From contig JAITMC010000035.1 in assembly GCA_031277615.1 (NCBI GenBank), positions 186,001 through 250,000 of the forward strand: a DNA stretch of 64,000 nucleotides. Direction: 5' to 3'. The notes beneath the pieces were generated by a model. It had not been told where the DNA came from, searched no databases, and worked only from the letters and a program-made list of their open reading frames with translations. The stretch's first letter is position 1. Each line of letters opens with the position of its first letter. The stretch is from Chryseobacterium sp. GTDB taxonomy: Bacteria; Bacteroidota; Bacteroidia; Flavobacteriales; Weeksellaceae. Shown piece after piece: positions 1-6,993 of this stretch. A program made the position numbers and the translations under genes.

Positions 1-57
1 TCAATTAAAAGTACCCAGGCAGCCGATATTAGTGAAAGTGTGCTTTCAAACCAATAA
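1..57 (+). CDS. Possible C-terminal end of a gene cut by the window edge
   Basis: Frame 1 is open from the first base to a TAA at 55-57 and would encode 18 residues ending SESVLSNQ. The codons look ordinary for the neighbourhood, and the next gene starts 180 bases later, which leaves room for an upstream gene to end here. A second frame is also open, to a TGA at 62-64, so the reading is weak. No function can be given. Confidence 0.3.
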   Translation, partial: SIKSTQAADISESVLSNQ

Positions 58-116
58 ATCATGAAAGTAAAAGAAAGGACTGTACCCGAGCCAATAGAGA
101 CGATTTGAAATAATCA

Positions 117-189
117 CCCGCTGCGCAAAAGTCTCCCGACTTTGCGCCACAAAACAAAATTCTCCGAAGTCAGGAGACTTCGGAGAGCG
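117..189 (+). repeat. Twin stem-loop intergenic repeat, copy A
   Basis: First of a family of about 70-bp intergenic repeats. The left half forms a stem around a TCCC loop (AAAGTC-TCCC-GACTTT, extended by GCG/CGC). The right half forms a 10-bp stem, CTCCGAAGTC-AGGA-GACTTCGGAG. No T-run follows, so it is not a standard terminator. Other good copies lie at 941, 2028, 2671, 3661, 22401, 26447 and 27008, all in the same orientation. Confidence 0.9.
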
Positions 190-238
190 TATTCCCTTTA
201 GAACTTTCAGCTGTAAATCATTATAAACCACTAAAAAA

Positions 239-841
239 ATGACCATCATGGAATTTGAAATTAAGTATGAAGATTATTTTGAAAATGAAATAGATTTTAA
301 TTCTATCAATTCTAATGAAAAGTATTTAAAAGTGTATTATAAAAATGGCTTTATAAAAAAGAAAGAGGAGTATTTAAATGATAAAATAACCCATCTGATT
401 TATTATTTAGACGAAACCGAAAACATCAAGGATGTTCTGAAAGAAAACGTTGATATTTCTTCCGTTGAAATAATTGAGTTACAAAAAATTGGTGAATACC
501 TTAAACGAACCCACAGAGATTACCATTCCGGCATTAAAGATGAACATAACAGCATCTCAGTTATTGACAGCTATAATCGGGAAATTTATTACAACTCAAT
601 AATTGGTGGGGAAGAAGAAACCAATAAATATTTTTATAATAAGAATGGTAAAAAAATATATACATTCTGGTATTACAAAAAAGGTACAGTTGGCCATATA
701 GATACTTTAAATCCAAAACATTTTGATTATCTCAATGATTTTAAACAGTCTTTTACTGCCGAAGAATTTATGAATCTACCTGATGTTGATTGGAAAAACA
801 TGAAATATTATCATCATGCAGAACCCATAATCCCGGAATAA
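239..841 (+). CDS. Unknown 200-residue cytosolic protein
   Basis: Encodes a 200-residue soluble protein rich in Glu, Lys, Tyr and Asn with no signal peptide or membrane segment. I do not recognise the family. A stretch around residues 30-60 (KVYYKNGFIKKKEEYLND) resembles the short beta-hairpin modules of MORN/antitoxin-like proteins, but this is only an impression. The start at 239 follows an A-rich leader; an in-frame ATG at 248 is an alternative. It sits alone between two copies of the stem-loop repeat. Small solitary acidic proteins of this type are common in immunity-rich regions, but nothing in the sequence proves that role. Confidence 0.75.
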   Translation: MTIMEFEIKYEDYFENEIDFNSINSNEKYLKVYYKNGFIKKKEEYLNDKITHLIYYLDETENIKDVLKENVDISSVEIIELQKIGEYLKRTHRDYHSGIKDEHNSISVIDSYNREIYYNSIIGGEEETNKYFYNKNGKKIYTFWYYKKGTVGHIDTLNPKHFDYLNDFKQSFTAEEFMNLPDVDWKNMKYYHHAEPIIPE

Positions 842-940
842 CACACACAGCAGACCTTGGATACAATTACATGGCTATATTTCGAAAGAGATTTAATCCT
901 TAATAAAAAAATAATCGGTCATTAAGTTTACAAACCAGAA

Positions 941-1008
941 CCCGCTACGCAAAGTCTCCCGACTTTGCGTCAAAACAAATCCTCCGAAGTCAGGAGACTT
1001 CGGAGAGC
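941..1008 (+). repeat. Twin stem-loop intergenic repeat, copy B
   Basis: The best paired copy. The left half is a perfect 10-bp stem (ACGCAAAGTC/GACTTTGCGT) around TCCC, and the right half is the 10-bp CTCCGAAGTC/GACTTCGGAG stem around AGGA. It lies in the 333-bp gap between the genes at 239 and 1175; apart from this copy and the decayed one at 1071, I see nothing else in that gap. Confidence 0.9.
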
Positions 1009-1070
1009 AGACTATGCAATTTTATCAACTGACGAAAGAAAATAAAAACGTCGTAACCCTACGAATGACT

Positions 1071-1130
1071 CGCTGCGCAAAAGTCTCCCGATTTTGAACA
1101 ACAAATCTTACGAAGTCCAGAATTACCGAA
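1071..1130 (+). repeat. Decayed copy of the stem-loop repeat
   Basis: Begins with the conserved CGCTGCGCAAAAGTCTCCCG but then diverges: the left stem loses its closing arm and the right half is only a trace (CGAAGTCCAGAATTACCGAA). It shows that copies are eroding as well as being conserved. Confidence 0.65.
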
Positions 1131-1174
1131 ACTTTCCTATATTTGAAAACTAACCGTATCTGAAAAACTAACCC

Positions 1175-1954
1175 ATGGGACTATTTGACCTTTTCAAGAA
1201 AAAAGAAAAGCCACAACCGAAAGAACAAGCAGCACAAAAAGAACCCGAACCTTATCTCGGTGATCTGGACAAAACCTCTATTTTGTCCAAACTTGTCCAG
1301 ACACCTCCGGCAGAAAGAGATGATAAGTGGCAACAAACTTTCCTTGAAAATATCGGTCATGCAAGTTTCCGATGCGGAGACCCACAAGTCGTTACAGGAC
1401 CGGATGGCTTTCCTTATTTCCAGCTTTTTTTACCGGAGCCTAACCAGCCTTTCCAATGCTATGTCATTGACAATATGAAGGATGATTTCCTATTATCATC
1501 AGGTCTGGGCGTGGTCATCAACCCTACCGAAACCAGGGCAGATTGGGTTTTATCTTATGGTGATATCCTGAATTATCATCTTAGTAATAGCTTTTACACC
1601 ACAACAGCAACTGACTTCTCCCATGAAACAAGCAACGAAACGGTTACTGAAGATGAAAAGGTAATGGTAGGCCAGCCATCAGAAATAATTTTACCTGAAC
1701 AGACCAGAAAGCTTCTTGCAGAGTTCCTTACATCCAATGGAATGATTACTCCAAAAATCCTGCTCATGATGCGGCAGAGAAAAGACGGAGCCGGAGTTTC
1801 TCAAGATCTTGTCTTCAATGTAACCCCACATCATTTTAAGGATGAAAACACTTACAGAAGCATCATGCAGGCGATCGGCTGGTATTTACCCAGACATTAT
1901 TCATATGTCGGTATGGGCGAAGATACCTTAGGAACTGATTTTATGCCTTTATAG
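1175..1954 (+). CDS. Unknown 259-residue protein with a charged N-terminal linker
   Basis: Opens with MGLFDLFKKKEKPQPKEQ, a short amphipathic segment followed by a Lys/Pro/Gln-rich linker to about residue 27, then a folded domain to the C-terminus. The MGLFDLFKK opening is often seen on peripheral membrane or phage-shock-like bacterial proteins. Here it may only tether the protein to the inner face of the membrane, which is inference. No catalytic motif is obvious and no signal peptide is present. The domain (residues 30-259), with VTGPDGFPYFQLFLPEP and GWYLPRHYSYVGMG, is one I cannot assign. Single gene, flanked by stem-loop repeats on both sides. Confidence 0.8.
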   Translation: MGLFDLFKKKEKPQPKEQAAQKEPEPYLGDLDKTSILSKLVQTPPAERDDKWQQTFLENIGHASFRCGDPQVVTGPDGFPYFQLFLPEPNQPFQCYVIDNMKDDFLLSSGLGVVINPTETRADWVLSYGDILNYHLSNSFYTTTATDFSHETSNETVTEDEKVMVGQPSEIILPEQTRKLLAEFLTSNGMITPKILLMMRQRKDGAGVSQDLVFNVTPHHFKDENTYRSIMQAIGWYLPRHYSYVGMGEDTLGTDFMPL

Positions 1955-2027
1955 ATTAAGAAGTAATATAAACCGTTCTGATTATCATTTTATGATTGTT
2001 GATAAGGAACTGTTAAAAATTACCACA

Positions 2028-2098
2028 CCCGCTGCACAAAGTCTCCCGGCTTTACGTCACAAAATAAATTCTCCGAAGTCAGGAGACTTCGGAGAGCG
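2028..2098 (+). repeat. Twin stem-loop repeat, copy D, joined to a promoter
   Basis: Left half slightly mispaired (TCTCCCGGCTTTACG), right 10-bp stem intact. It runs directly into a block ending in the promoter box at 2126. The same repeat-plus-promoter block recurs at 2671-2783, making a direct repeat of about 105 bp around the gene at 2161. Confidence 0.88.
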
Positions 2099-2125
2099 GA
2101 TGATCTACAATGTTGATTTAATATG

Positions 2126-2133
2126 TAAATTTG
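2126..2133 (+). promoter_or_regulatory. Flavobacterial -7 promoter box
   Basis: TAAATTTG matches the Bacteroidota consensus TAnnTTTG exactly and lies 28 bases before the ATG at 2161. The 14-base stretch ending here, AATATGTAAATTTG, is repeated exactly before the gene at 2813, and all but its first two bases before the gene at 31717. No clear TTG -33 element is seen at the usual distance. Confidence 0.7.
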
Positions 2134-2160
2134 GGCGTAAAGAGACATTGTAATAAGCAT

Positions 2161-2646
2161 ATGGGATTTCAATCAATCGTACACGGAAGAATAGTTATAG
2201 AAAATGACCTTAACAAAGTAAGAGATATCATTCAAAATCTAGGAAATGATCAATGGATGTTTAGGACTGAAATGTTTGGGCTTGCCATCTCAGATCGGGC
2301 TTATTATGAAAACCCTGTAATTTCATTTGGAGCAACATATAAGCAAATTGAGTATTATTGGGCAGAATTTATTCAAAATTTTGAAGATATTTTACGGCAA
2401 ATTGAATTCGATACAGCAAAAATTGAATTGGAAACGGAAATAATGGGGACGTATCATTTTTTTTGGAAGTCAAAAAAGCAAGGAAAAATAAGCTACGAAA
2501 AAGAGGCTAAAATGATTGAAGTTGAAGAATGGTTTTTTGGATTCGGAAACCGGGATAGATGGGGACATCTGGTAACTGGTTTGTCTGAAAAAGAAATTTT
2601 CGCAATAGATGATTTTAAATATCCAATTATAAATAATGCCAAATAA
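2161..2646 (+). CDS. Unknown 161-residue protein, paralogue of the gene at 53240
   Basis: A soluble protein without signal peptide. It shares a clear core with the protein at 53240-53791: both have an ISFG segment, then FEDIL, a spaced beta segment ending in FFW plus basic residues (FFWKSKK here, FFWLNKK there), an aromatic FxFGxG/FYFGLG patch and a closing FKYP. The family is unknown to me. The start is the ATG at 2161, because a longer in-frame TTG at 2131 would lie inside the promoter box. The gene is bracketed by two nearly identical repeat-plus-promoter blocks, an arrangement that could allow loss by recombination. Confidence 0.82.
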   Translation: MGFQSIVHGRIVIENDLNKVRDIIQNLGNDQWMFRTEMFGLAISDRAYYENPVISFGATYKQIEYYWAEFIQNFEDILRQIEFDTAKIELETEIMGTYHFFWKSKKQGKISYEKEAKMIEVEEWFFGFGNRDRWGHLVTGLSEKEIFAIDDFKYPIINNAK

Positions 2647-2670
2647 ATATTCCACTTATAGAACTGCCCC

Positions 2671-2740
2671 CAGCTGCGCAAAAGTCTCCCGACTTTGAGC
2701 CGCAAGATAAATCCTCCGAAGTCAGGAGACTTCGGAGAGC
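2671..2740 (+). repeat. Twin stem-loop repeat, copy E, joined to a promoter
   Basis: Both stems present, beginning 25 bases after the stop of the gene at 2161. Followed by the same GCGGATGATCTACAATGT block as copy D and a promoter box at 2776. Confidence 0.9.
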
Positions 2741-2775
2741 ATAGAGCGGATGATCTACAATGTCAATTTAATATG

Positions 2776-2783
2776 TAAATTTG
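2776..2783 (+). promoter_or_regulatory. Flavobacterial -7 promoter box
   Basis: TAAATTTG, exact TAnnTTTG match, 30 bases before the ATG at 2813. The flanking 40 bases are nearly identical to those at 2094-2133, so one promoter is probably a duplicate of the other. Confidence 0.7.
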
Positions 2784-2812
2784 AACATTAAGCAAAAACA
2801 CTACAGTCAACC

Positions 2813-3655
2813 ATGAAAAAACAATTATCAATATTTATATTCCTGATTCTTCTTACAAGCTCAAACTTATATTCACAACTTGATAAAAATGGAAATCCAA
2901 TATTCAACAGTGAAAAAATAGAAAATATCAACTTTGAAAATCTTGAAATAATATCAAGTTATTATACGATTAAAGATAATATCGATAACAAACAATCATC
3001 GGTTTTCATAAATGAAAATCCCACTTCAGATGACTATTGGAATTTTTCAACAAAATTACCATCCTACTACTTTATGATTGTTGATAAAGGGATTGTCAAT
3101 GGAATGTTAATGTTGATTCCCAAGAATGATGATTCGTTCTTCTATAATGTAGTAATCCCAGGTAAAAAGGAAAATTTTCAAATTCCCTCGACACTTAAAG
3201 GTAAAATAACAGAAAACAGGGCAAAAGAATTAGCAGGCATTAAAAAAGCCAATGCCAGCATCCATAATGGTGTATTAAAATTCAACAATAAAGATTTTCA
3301 GATTTTAAAATACAATGATATCATTGAAGAAGTAAAAAATATTGCAAAGGAAAAAATCATTAAAAATAACGATAGTGAAAGTCTTACTATTGAAGAATAC
3401 ATTAAGGCAGAATCTAAAGGAGGAAAGCTTGATTTCAAAAAAACGGTCGAAGAATATAATGGTTTCTTTATCAACTTCGACGGAATTATGTATAACAAAA
3501 AAGACTTTGCCATCTTGATGTGGGGTGCCGCCGTTAAACAAGCTGGTATCACAGAACTGGATAAAGCACAGTTACTTTGGCAAAAAATCTATGAAAGGAA
3601 TTTAAGCGAGCCAGAATTGAAGGCACTCCGGAAAGGTTTTGAATCTAAGTTTTAA
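2813..3655 (+). CDS. Secreted unknown protein, 280 residues
   Basis: Begins with a Sec signal peptide (MKKQLSIFIFLILLTSSNLYSQ, predicted cleavage after YS or SQ near residue 22), so it acts in the periplasm, at the surface or outside. The mature part is Asn/Lys-rich with no catalytic motif I can name. Residues 170-260 look helical (IIEEVKNIAKEKIIKNN, LTIEEYIKAESK) and the tail ITELDKAQLLWQKIYERNL is a likely helical hairpin. It has its own promoter box at 2776 and is followed after 5 bases by another stem-loop repeat, so it is probably monocistronic. Function unknown. Confidence 0.82.
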   Translation: MKKQLSIFIFLILLTSSNLYSQLDKNGNPIFNSEKIENINFENLEIISSYYTIKDNIDNKQSSVFINENPTSDDYWNFSTKLPSYYFMIVDKGIVNGMLMLIPKNDDSFFYNVVIPGKKENFQIPSTLKGKITENRAKELAGIKKANASIHNGVLKFNNKDFQILKYNDIIEEVKNIAKEKIIKNNDSESLTIEEYIKAESKGGKLDFKKTVEEYNGFFINFDGIMYNKKDFAILMWGAAVKQAGITELDKAQLLWQKIYERNLSEPELKALRKGFESKF

Positions 3656-3660
3656 GGTCA

Positions 3661-3729
3661 CTGCTGCGCAAAGTCTCCCGACTTTGCACTACAAAACAAA
3701 TCCTCCGAAGTCAGGAGACTTCGGAGAGC
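3661..3729 (+). repeat. Twin stem-loop repeat, copy F
   Basis: Both stems intact, starting 5 bases after the stop codon of the gene at 2813. Such a position suits a role at mRNA 3' ends, for example processing or stability. No T-run follows. Confidence 0.9.
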
Positions 3730-3781
3730 TAGGTTATATAAAATTGACATTCATAGAAATACAACAAAAACAACAACATTA

Positions 3782-4516
3782 ATGGGATATTGGCGCTCAC
3801 TCCATTTATTTGACGATAAAAAATTTTATGCAGACGTGGTTCCCACTTTAAAGGGAGAAAAGGGAGATCTAACAGCAGATTGCCTGGAATTCCTAAAATT
3901 CCATATTACCGGAAGCACTTCACGCCTGTCTCAACACGAGCTGGAAAAACTCGTCAGGGATATTATTGACAATATTATTTCAATATCAAAATCATTTGAC
4001 CCAACTTTTAAAATCAATAGCGAATATGACAAAATAGGAGATCGTGATGCCCAGCAAATATTTTTAAATGGTTCGGATGAGCATTATGATTTTTGTAAGT
4101 TTTTCGAGTTTTATGTCTTCAAGACCTGCGCTGATTTCTCCCCGCTTTTAGCCCTTGGAAAAGGCGGTGTATTCCGGAATTTTGACCTCTCTGTAAAAAC
4201 ATTTTCCTATTCCATCATTGAAGAGCTGGACGACTGGAACCATTTTTTTCATTATGACAGAATGGGAATCACAAACTGGCTCACCGATGAAGATCTTCAA
4301 TACCTTTATCTGGATAAAGAGAATTTGAAGCATAACGGCAATGAACCGGCTAAGGCCTTCCTTTCCCTTCTTGAAGTAGCTCACAGTAACGAATTAGGAA
4401 TGATTATAGGAGTAGATATGAGAGAAGACAGATTAAGGTTACTTCCCGGTCATAAAACGGTAAAACCTGAAATCTGGACATCAGAAAATTCATCCGGACT
4501 GTTTTGGGATTTATAA
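3782..4516 (+). CDS. Unknown 244-residue cytosolic protein
   Basis: A soluble protein starting MGYWRSLHLFDDKKFYADVVP. No signal peptide, no transmembrane segment, no catalytic signature. Predicted mostly alpha-helical with acidic patches (SIIEELDDWNHFFHYDRMG, LTDEDLQYLYLDKENL). I believe similar MGYWRSLHLF proteins occur in other Bacteroidota as uncharacterised proteins, but that is from memory. The start is supported by an A-rich leader and the lack of an upstream in-frame alternative. The next gene follows after 34 bases, so the two may be cotranscribed and end at the terminator at 5092. Confidence 0.82.
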   Translation: MGYWRSLHLFDDKKFYADVVPTLKGEKGDLTADCLEFLKFHITGSTSRLSQHELEKLVRDIIDNIISISKSFDPTFKINSEYDKIGDRDAQQIFLNGSDEHYDFCKFFEFYVFKTCADFSPLLALGKGGVFRNFDLSVKTFSYSIIEELDDWNHFFHYDRMGITNWLTDEDLQYLYLDKENLKHNGNEPAKAFLSLLEVAHSNELGMIIGVDMREDRLRLLPGHKTVKPEIWTSENSSGLFWDL

Positions 4517-4550
4517 CAACATTGGCTGCAATAAAAAACATTAACAATCC

Positions 4551-5048
4551 ATGAATTTCATCAAAAAACACTTCTCAAAATCAAAAAAGAGAATAGGCGT
4601 CATTTTAACATTAGAGATTTCTACATCAGATGTCAACACTTCTGAATTTGCAGATTTTAAAGTAGTCAGCTGGTATGACATTCTTGAAAAATATAATTAT
4701 CGTCCGTCAATGGATCCTTATGCCAGGAAACTTGACTCCATTTATGAAGAGATCATTCGTTCTGAAGATCCTATTTTAATCTGTAATACCGGATTAAGTG
4801 TTCCCGACATTGATGCGCTCTCTGAAATGTTGAAGCCGCACGAGCTATGCATCGATAAAATTTTAATCCCCACCGAATCCAAAAGGAAGAAAAAACTTGC
4901 TGAAGGCCAGGAAGCCTATAGAAATCACAGTCGATGGCTCAATCTTTACCCCGGAGAGATTGAAGATATATACCACGAATTTGAAGCGAAAATTGAGGGC
5001 TTAAAATCAAGGTATAAAAATACCGGAACGGAAGTGCTGGAAGTTTAA
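4551..5048 (+). CDS. Unknown 165-residue protein
   Basis: Begins with a basic stretch (MNFIKKHFSKSKKRIG), then a beta-strand (VILTLEIST) and an alternating helix/strand pattern to residue 165. No signal peptide. The C-terminal third (KRKKKLAEGQEAYRNHSRW) is strongly charged. I do not recognise a family. Thirty-four bases separate it from the gene at 3782, suggesting a two-gene unit that ends at the strong hairpin with nine T at 5092-5122. Confidence 0.75.
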   Translation: MNFIKKHFSKSKKRIGVILTLEISTSDVNTSEFADFKVVSWYDILEKYNYRPSMDPYARKLDSIYEEIIRSEDPILICNTGLSVPDIDALSEMLKPHELCIDKILIPTESKRKKKLAEGQEAYRNHSRWLNLYPGEIEDIYHEFEAKIEGLKSRYKNTGTEVLEV

Positions 5049-5091
5049 AGCTGAACGCTCAACACGGAATTGGAGTCGATACAATGCATCA

Positions 5092-5122
5092 TCTGAAGTC
5101 AACGGATTTCGGATTTTTTTTT
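5092..5122 (+). terminator. Intrinsic terminator after the gene at 4551
   Basis: A 9-bp hairpin (TCTGAAGTC/GATTTCGGA with two G-T pairs) around an AACG loop, followed by nine T. The stem resembles the right arm of the stem-loop repeat (CTCCGAAGTC/GACTTCGGAG), so it may descend from one. It insulates the peptide operon that follows. Confidence 0.75.
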
Positions 5123-5391
5123 AATTATATGATCAGCTCTTTTGGAGGTGTTATGAAGAAAAGTCTGTAACAACAGTTTAGACCCAACAAAAGCATTAAA
5201 AATTAAAATCATGATGGATTTTCCAACCAATATTCCTGTAAGATAGGGGAATCATTCAGATACATCCATGAAATTTATTTAGCAAATCAGCCATTTATAC
5301 TGAATAAAATTTTAATTAATACAATTGTAATTTAATAAAATAAATCAATTATGAAAATAAAAATAAAAAGTAGCGATATTTAAATAAAATA
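5123..5391 (+). other. AT-rich intergenic leader of the peptide operon, no gene seen
   Basis: No convincing gene. It holds a GGAGG-preceded mini-frame (ATG at 5153, MKKSL then stop) and a few other frames of about ten codons, none with support. The DNA becomes very A/T-rich toward the promoter at 5392. The stretch could contain operator sites for the peptide operon, but no clear dyad is visible. Confidence 0.5.
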
Positions 5392-5422
5392 TTGCGTAAC
5401 TGATTTTTTATTGTTAAAATTG
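5392..5422 (+). promoter_or_regulatory. Candidate promoter of the peptide (RiPP-like) operon
   Basis: TTG at 5392-5394, a 20-base spacer, then TAAAATTG at 5415-5422, one mismatch from the flavobacterial TAnnTTTG. It lies 28 bases before the precursor ATG at 5451. The spacing equals that of the exact promoter at 8757-8787. Confidence 0.6.
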
Positions 5423-5450
5423 AAAAGTTTAACTTAAAAAACAAAATATT

Positions 5451-5789
5451 ATGCAAACAAAAACATTAAACATTCAGTACAATCCAAATGTACTTAACAA
5501 CAGTAAGGTAGAATCTCCAAGAGACACTTATTCCTTTCTTAACAAACTTGTTAATGACAAAGACTTTTATGTAGAGTTTCAAATGAATCCTATGAAAATC
5601 TTTAAAGATTATAATTTTGATACCAGTAAGATTGTCATCCCAAATGATTTTATTCTGCCTTCCCAACAGGAACTGCGCGAAAGATTATCATACATAAACA
5701 ACTATGAAGATTTTGTTTCTCCTTCTCAGATTCAAAGCTTACCTATTCTTCCGGTAGTTTTTGTATTTATTCCAATTTTCGCTTATTAA
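5451..5789 (+). CDS. Candidate RiPP precursor peptide with NHLP-like leader
   Basis: A 112-residue protein read as a modified-peptide precursor. Residues 27-68 (from YSFLNKLVNDKDFYVEFQMN to IVIPNDFIL) follow the plan of nitrile-hydratase-like leader peptides: a helix, an F-x3-F-x2-NP motif, an acidic position and an IxIP strand. Residues 91-112 form a separate tail, PSQIQSLPIL then PVVFVFIPIFAY, made of Pro, Val, Ile, Leu and Phe and ending in Tyr. It contains no Cys, and no Ser or Thr after residue 96. It is not a signal peptide because it is C-terminal. The dehydrogenase gene starts 16 bases downstream, then a membrane protein and an ABC ATPase. Seen: leader pattern, tail and context. Inferred: that the tail is modified and exported. 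Confidence 0.72.
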   Translation: MQTKTLNIQYNPNVLNNSKVESPRDTYSFLNKLVNDKDFYVEFQMNPMKIFKDYNFDTSKIVIPNDFILPSQQELRERLSYINNYEDFVSPSQIQSLPILPVVFVFIPIFAY

Positions 5790-5805
5790 TAAAAAATCAT
5801 CACCT

Positions 5806-6993
5806 ATGTTATTAAAAAGGTCTAAGTATATTTTTTTCTTTTTTAGAAATTTTCCAACGTTAAATCTAAAGGCAATTTTAGAAAACAATTTTGAATTCAA
5901 TGAAGAGATCATCTCAATACCCATTCTTTATGGAAAAGAAGTGAAACTCTCAAAAGAAGAATTTGAATTTTTATTATCTATAAAAGAAAATGACTGGGCC
6001 TTTTATGAAAATGTAAATGATGAAATAGTAAAGAAATTTGTCGAAATAGGAGTAATTTTTGATAAAAATTCAGAAGCAAGTCAGGCTTTCCTTAACAAAG
6101 AAAATATTCTCGTTGACCAGCAATGGCATATTTATGCAGCATTATACAGTGCGATGACCAAGTGGAGAGATATTGATATTAAATTTAAAATAGCCACCAC
6201 TAAAATGGATTCTGCGGAGGATATGAAAAAAATGATCGAAGAAAATGGATATCCTCCGTTATTTTACCATACCGTAGACCAATATATCAACAAAGTAAAG
6301 ATCAATTACCCGGATCTGAAAGAAGACCCTTTCTTCAATATTCTGCTTCAAAGAAAAACATCCAGAAACTTTGATATTCATAAAAAATTATCTTTTACGG
6401 ACTTATCTGTTATTTTAAAGTATACATTCGGAGTTCACGGAATCCGCAGCTTATATGATTCCAACATTCAATCTGTAAAAAAAACAAGCCCTTCGGGAGG
6501 AGGATTGCATTCTACCGAAGCCTATATTCTGGTAATGAGAGTAGAGGGACTAGAATGTGGAATGTACCATTATAACACCAATGATGACAGCCTATATCTG
6601 GTCAAAAAGTACACGGAGGAAGAAGCCGTTCAGAAAGCATATCAGTTCACTGCAGGACAGGAATACTGCTCAGATGCTTCGGTACTCTTTTTTATGTCGC
6701 ACAGATACTACAGAAACTATTGGAAATACCGAAAAAACACGAGTGCTTACTCCGTACTGTTAAGAGAAGCCGGTCATTTATCACAAAATATTTATCTTAT
6801 CGCCACAAAACTTAATTTAGGAGTTTTCACAGCTGCGATCAACCATATTAATATTGAAGAAGAGCTAACTTTGAACAGCTTTGAACAGGGAATTTCTGCA
6901 ATGGTGGGTATTGGCATAAAAGATAAGAATCCTGTAATGAGTATAGAGCCGGTATTCCATGAATTTATTGCTGATGAATCCAAAAATACTTAA
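5806..6993 (+). CDS. SagB-type (nitroreductase-fold) peptide maturation dehydrogenase
   Basis: 395 residues. The C-terminal half is a SagB/ThcOx-type flavin domain: RKTSRNFD (183-190) matches the R-x2-SR-x-F opening, TSPSGGGLHSTEAYI (227-241) the PSGG-x-HP-x-E FMN loop, and REAGHLSQNIYLIATKLNLG (320-339) the GH-x2-QN helix. Family members use FMN to oxidise azolines to azoles or otherwise dehydrogenate peptides. The N-terminal 100 residues look like a winged-helix (residues 46-86), possibly a precursor-recognition element. From memory, a SagB-related family called putative peptide maturation dehydrogenase (TIGR04511) fits. The ATG at 5806 is preferred over an in-frame TTG at 5761 that would overlap the precursor gene. 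The 3' end overlaps the next gene by 20-35 bases. Confidence 0.82.
   Translation: MLLKRSKYIFFFFRNFPTLNLKAILENNFEFNEEIISIPILYGKEVKLSKEEFEFLLSIKENDWAFYENVNDEIVKKFVEIGVIFDKNSEASQAFLNKENILVDQQWHIYAALYSAMTKWRDIDIKFKIATTKMDSAEDMKKMIEENGYPPLFYHTVDQYINKVKINYPDLKEDPFFNILLQRKTSRNFDIHKKLSFTDLSVILKYTFGVHGIRSLYDSNIQSVKKTSPSGGGLHSTEAYILVMRVEGLECGMYHYNTNDDSLYLVKKYTEEEAVQKAYQFTAGQEYCSDASVLFFMSHRYYRNYWKYRKNTSAYSVLLREAGHLSQNIYLIATKLNLGVFTAAINHINIEEELTLNSFEQGISAMVGIGIKDKNPVMSIEPVFHEFIADESKNT

Noticed and set aside
1185-1478. 97-residue frame overlapping the gene at 1175
   Set aside because: It lies in another frame inside a longer gene with a good start and typical composition, so it is a shadow.
2131-2160. 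Longer start (TTG at 2131) for the unknown gene at 2161
   Set aside because: The TTG lies inside the promoter box TAAATTTG, so it would be upstream of or at the transcription start. The ATG at 2161 is used.
117-3729. Regular spacing of palindromic repeats suggested a CRISPR array
   Set aside because: The copies are separated by whole genes, differ in length and have no short uniform spacers. No Cas gene is near.
5153-5170. Five-codon frame MKKSL with a strong GGAGG ribosome site
   Set aside because: Far too short, no conservation can be shown, and strong GGAGG sites are rare and not required in this lineage; noted only as an intergenic curiosity.
5451-5789. Reading the 112-residue gene as a small membrane protein because of its hydrophobic C-terminus
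   Set aside because: The tail is only about 16 residues with two internal prolines and the last residue is the stop-proximal Tyr; the leader pattern and position before a SagB-type gene favour a peptide precursor. A tail anchor remains a weak alternative.
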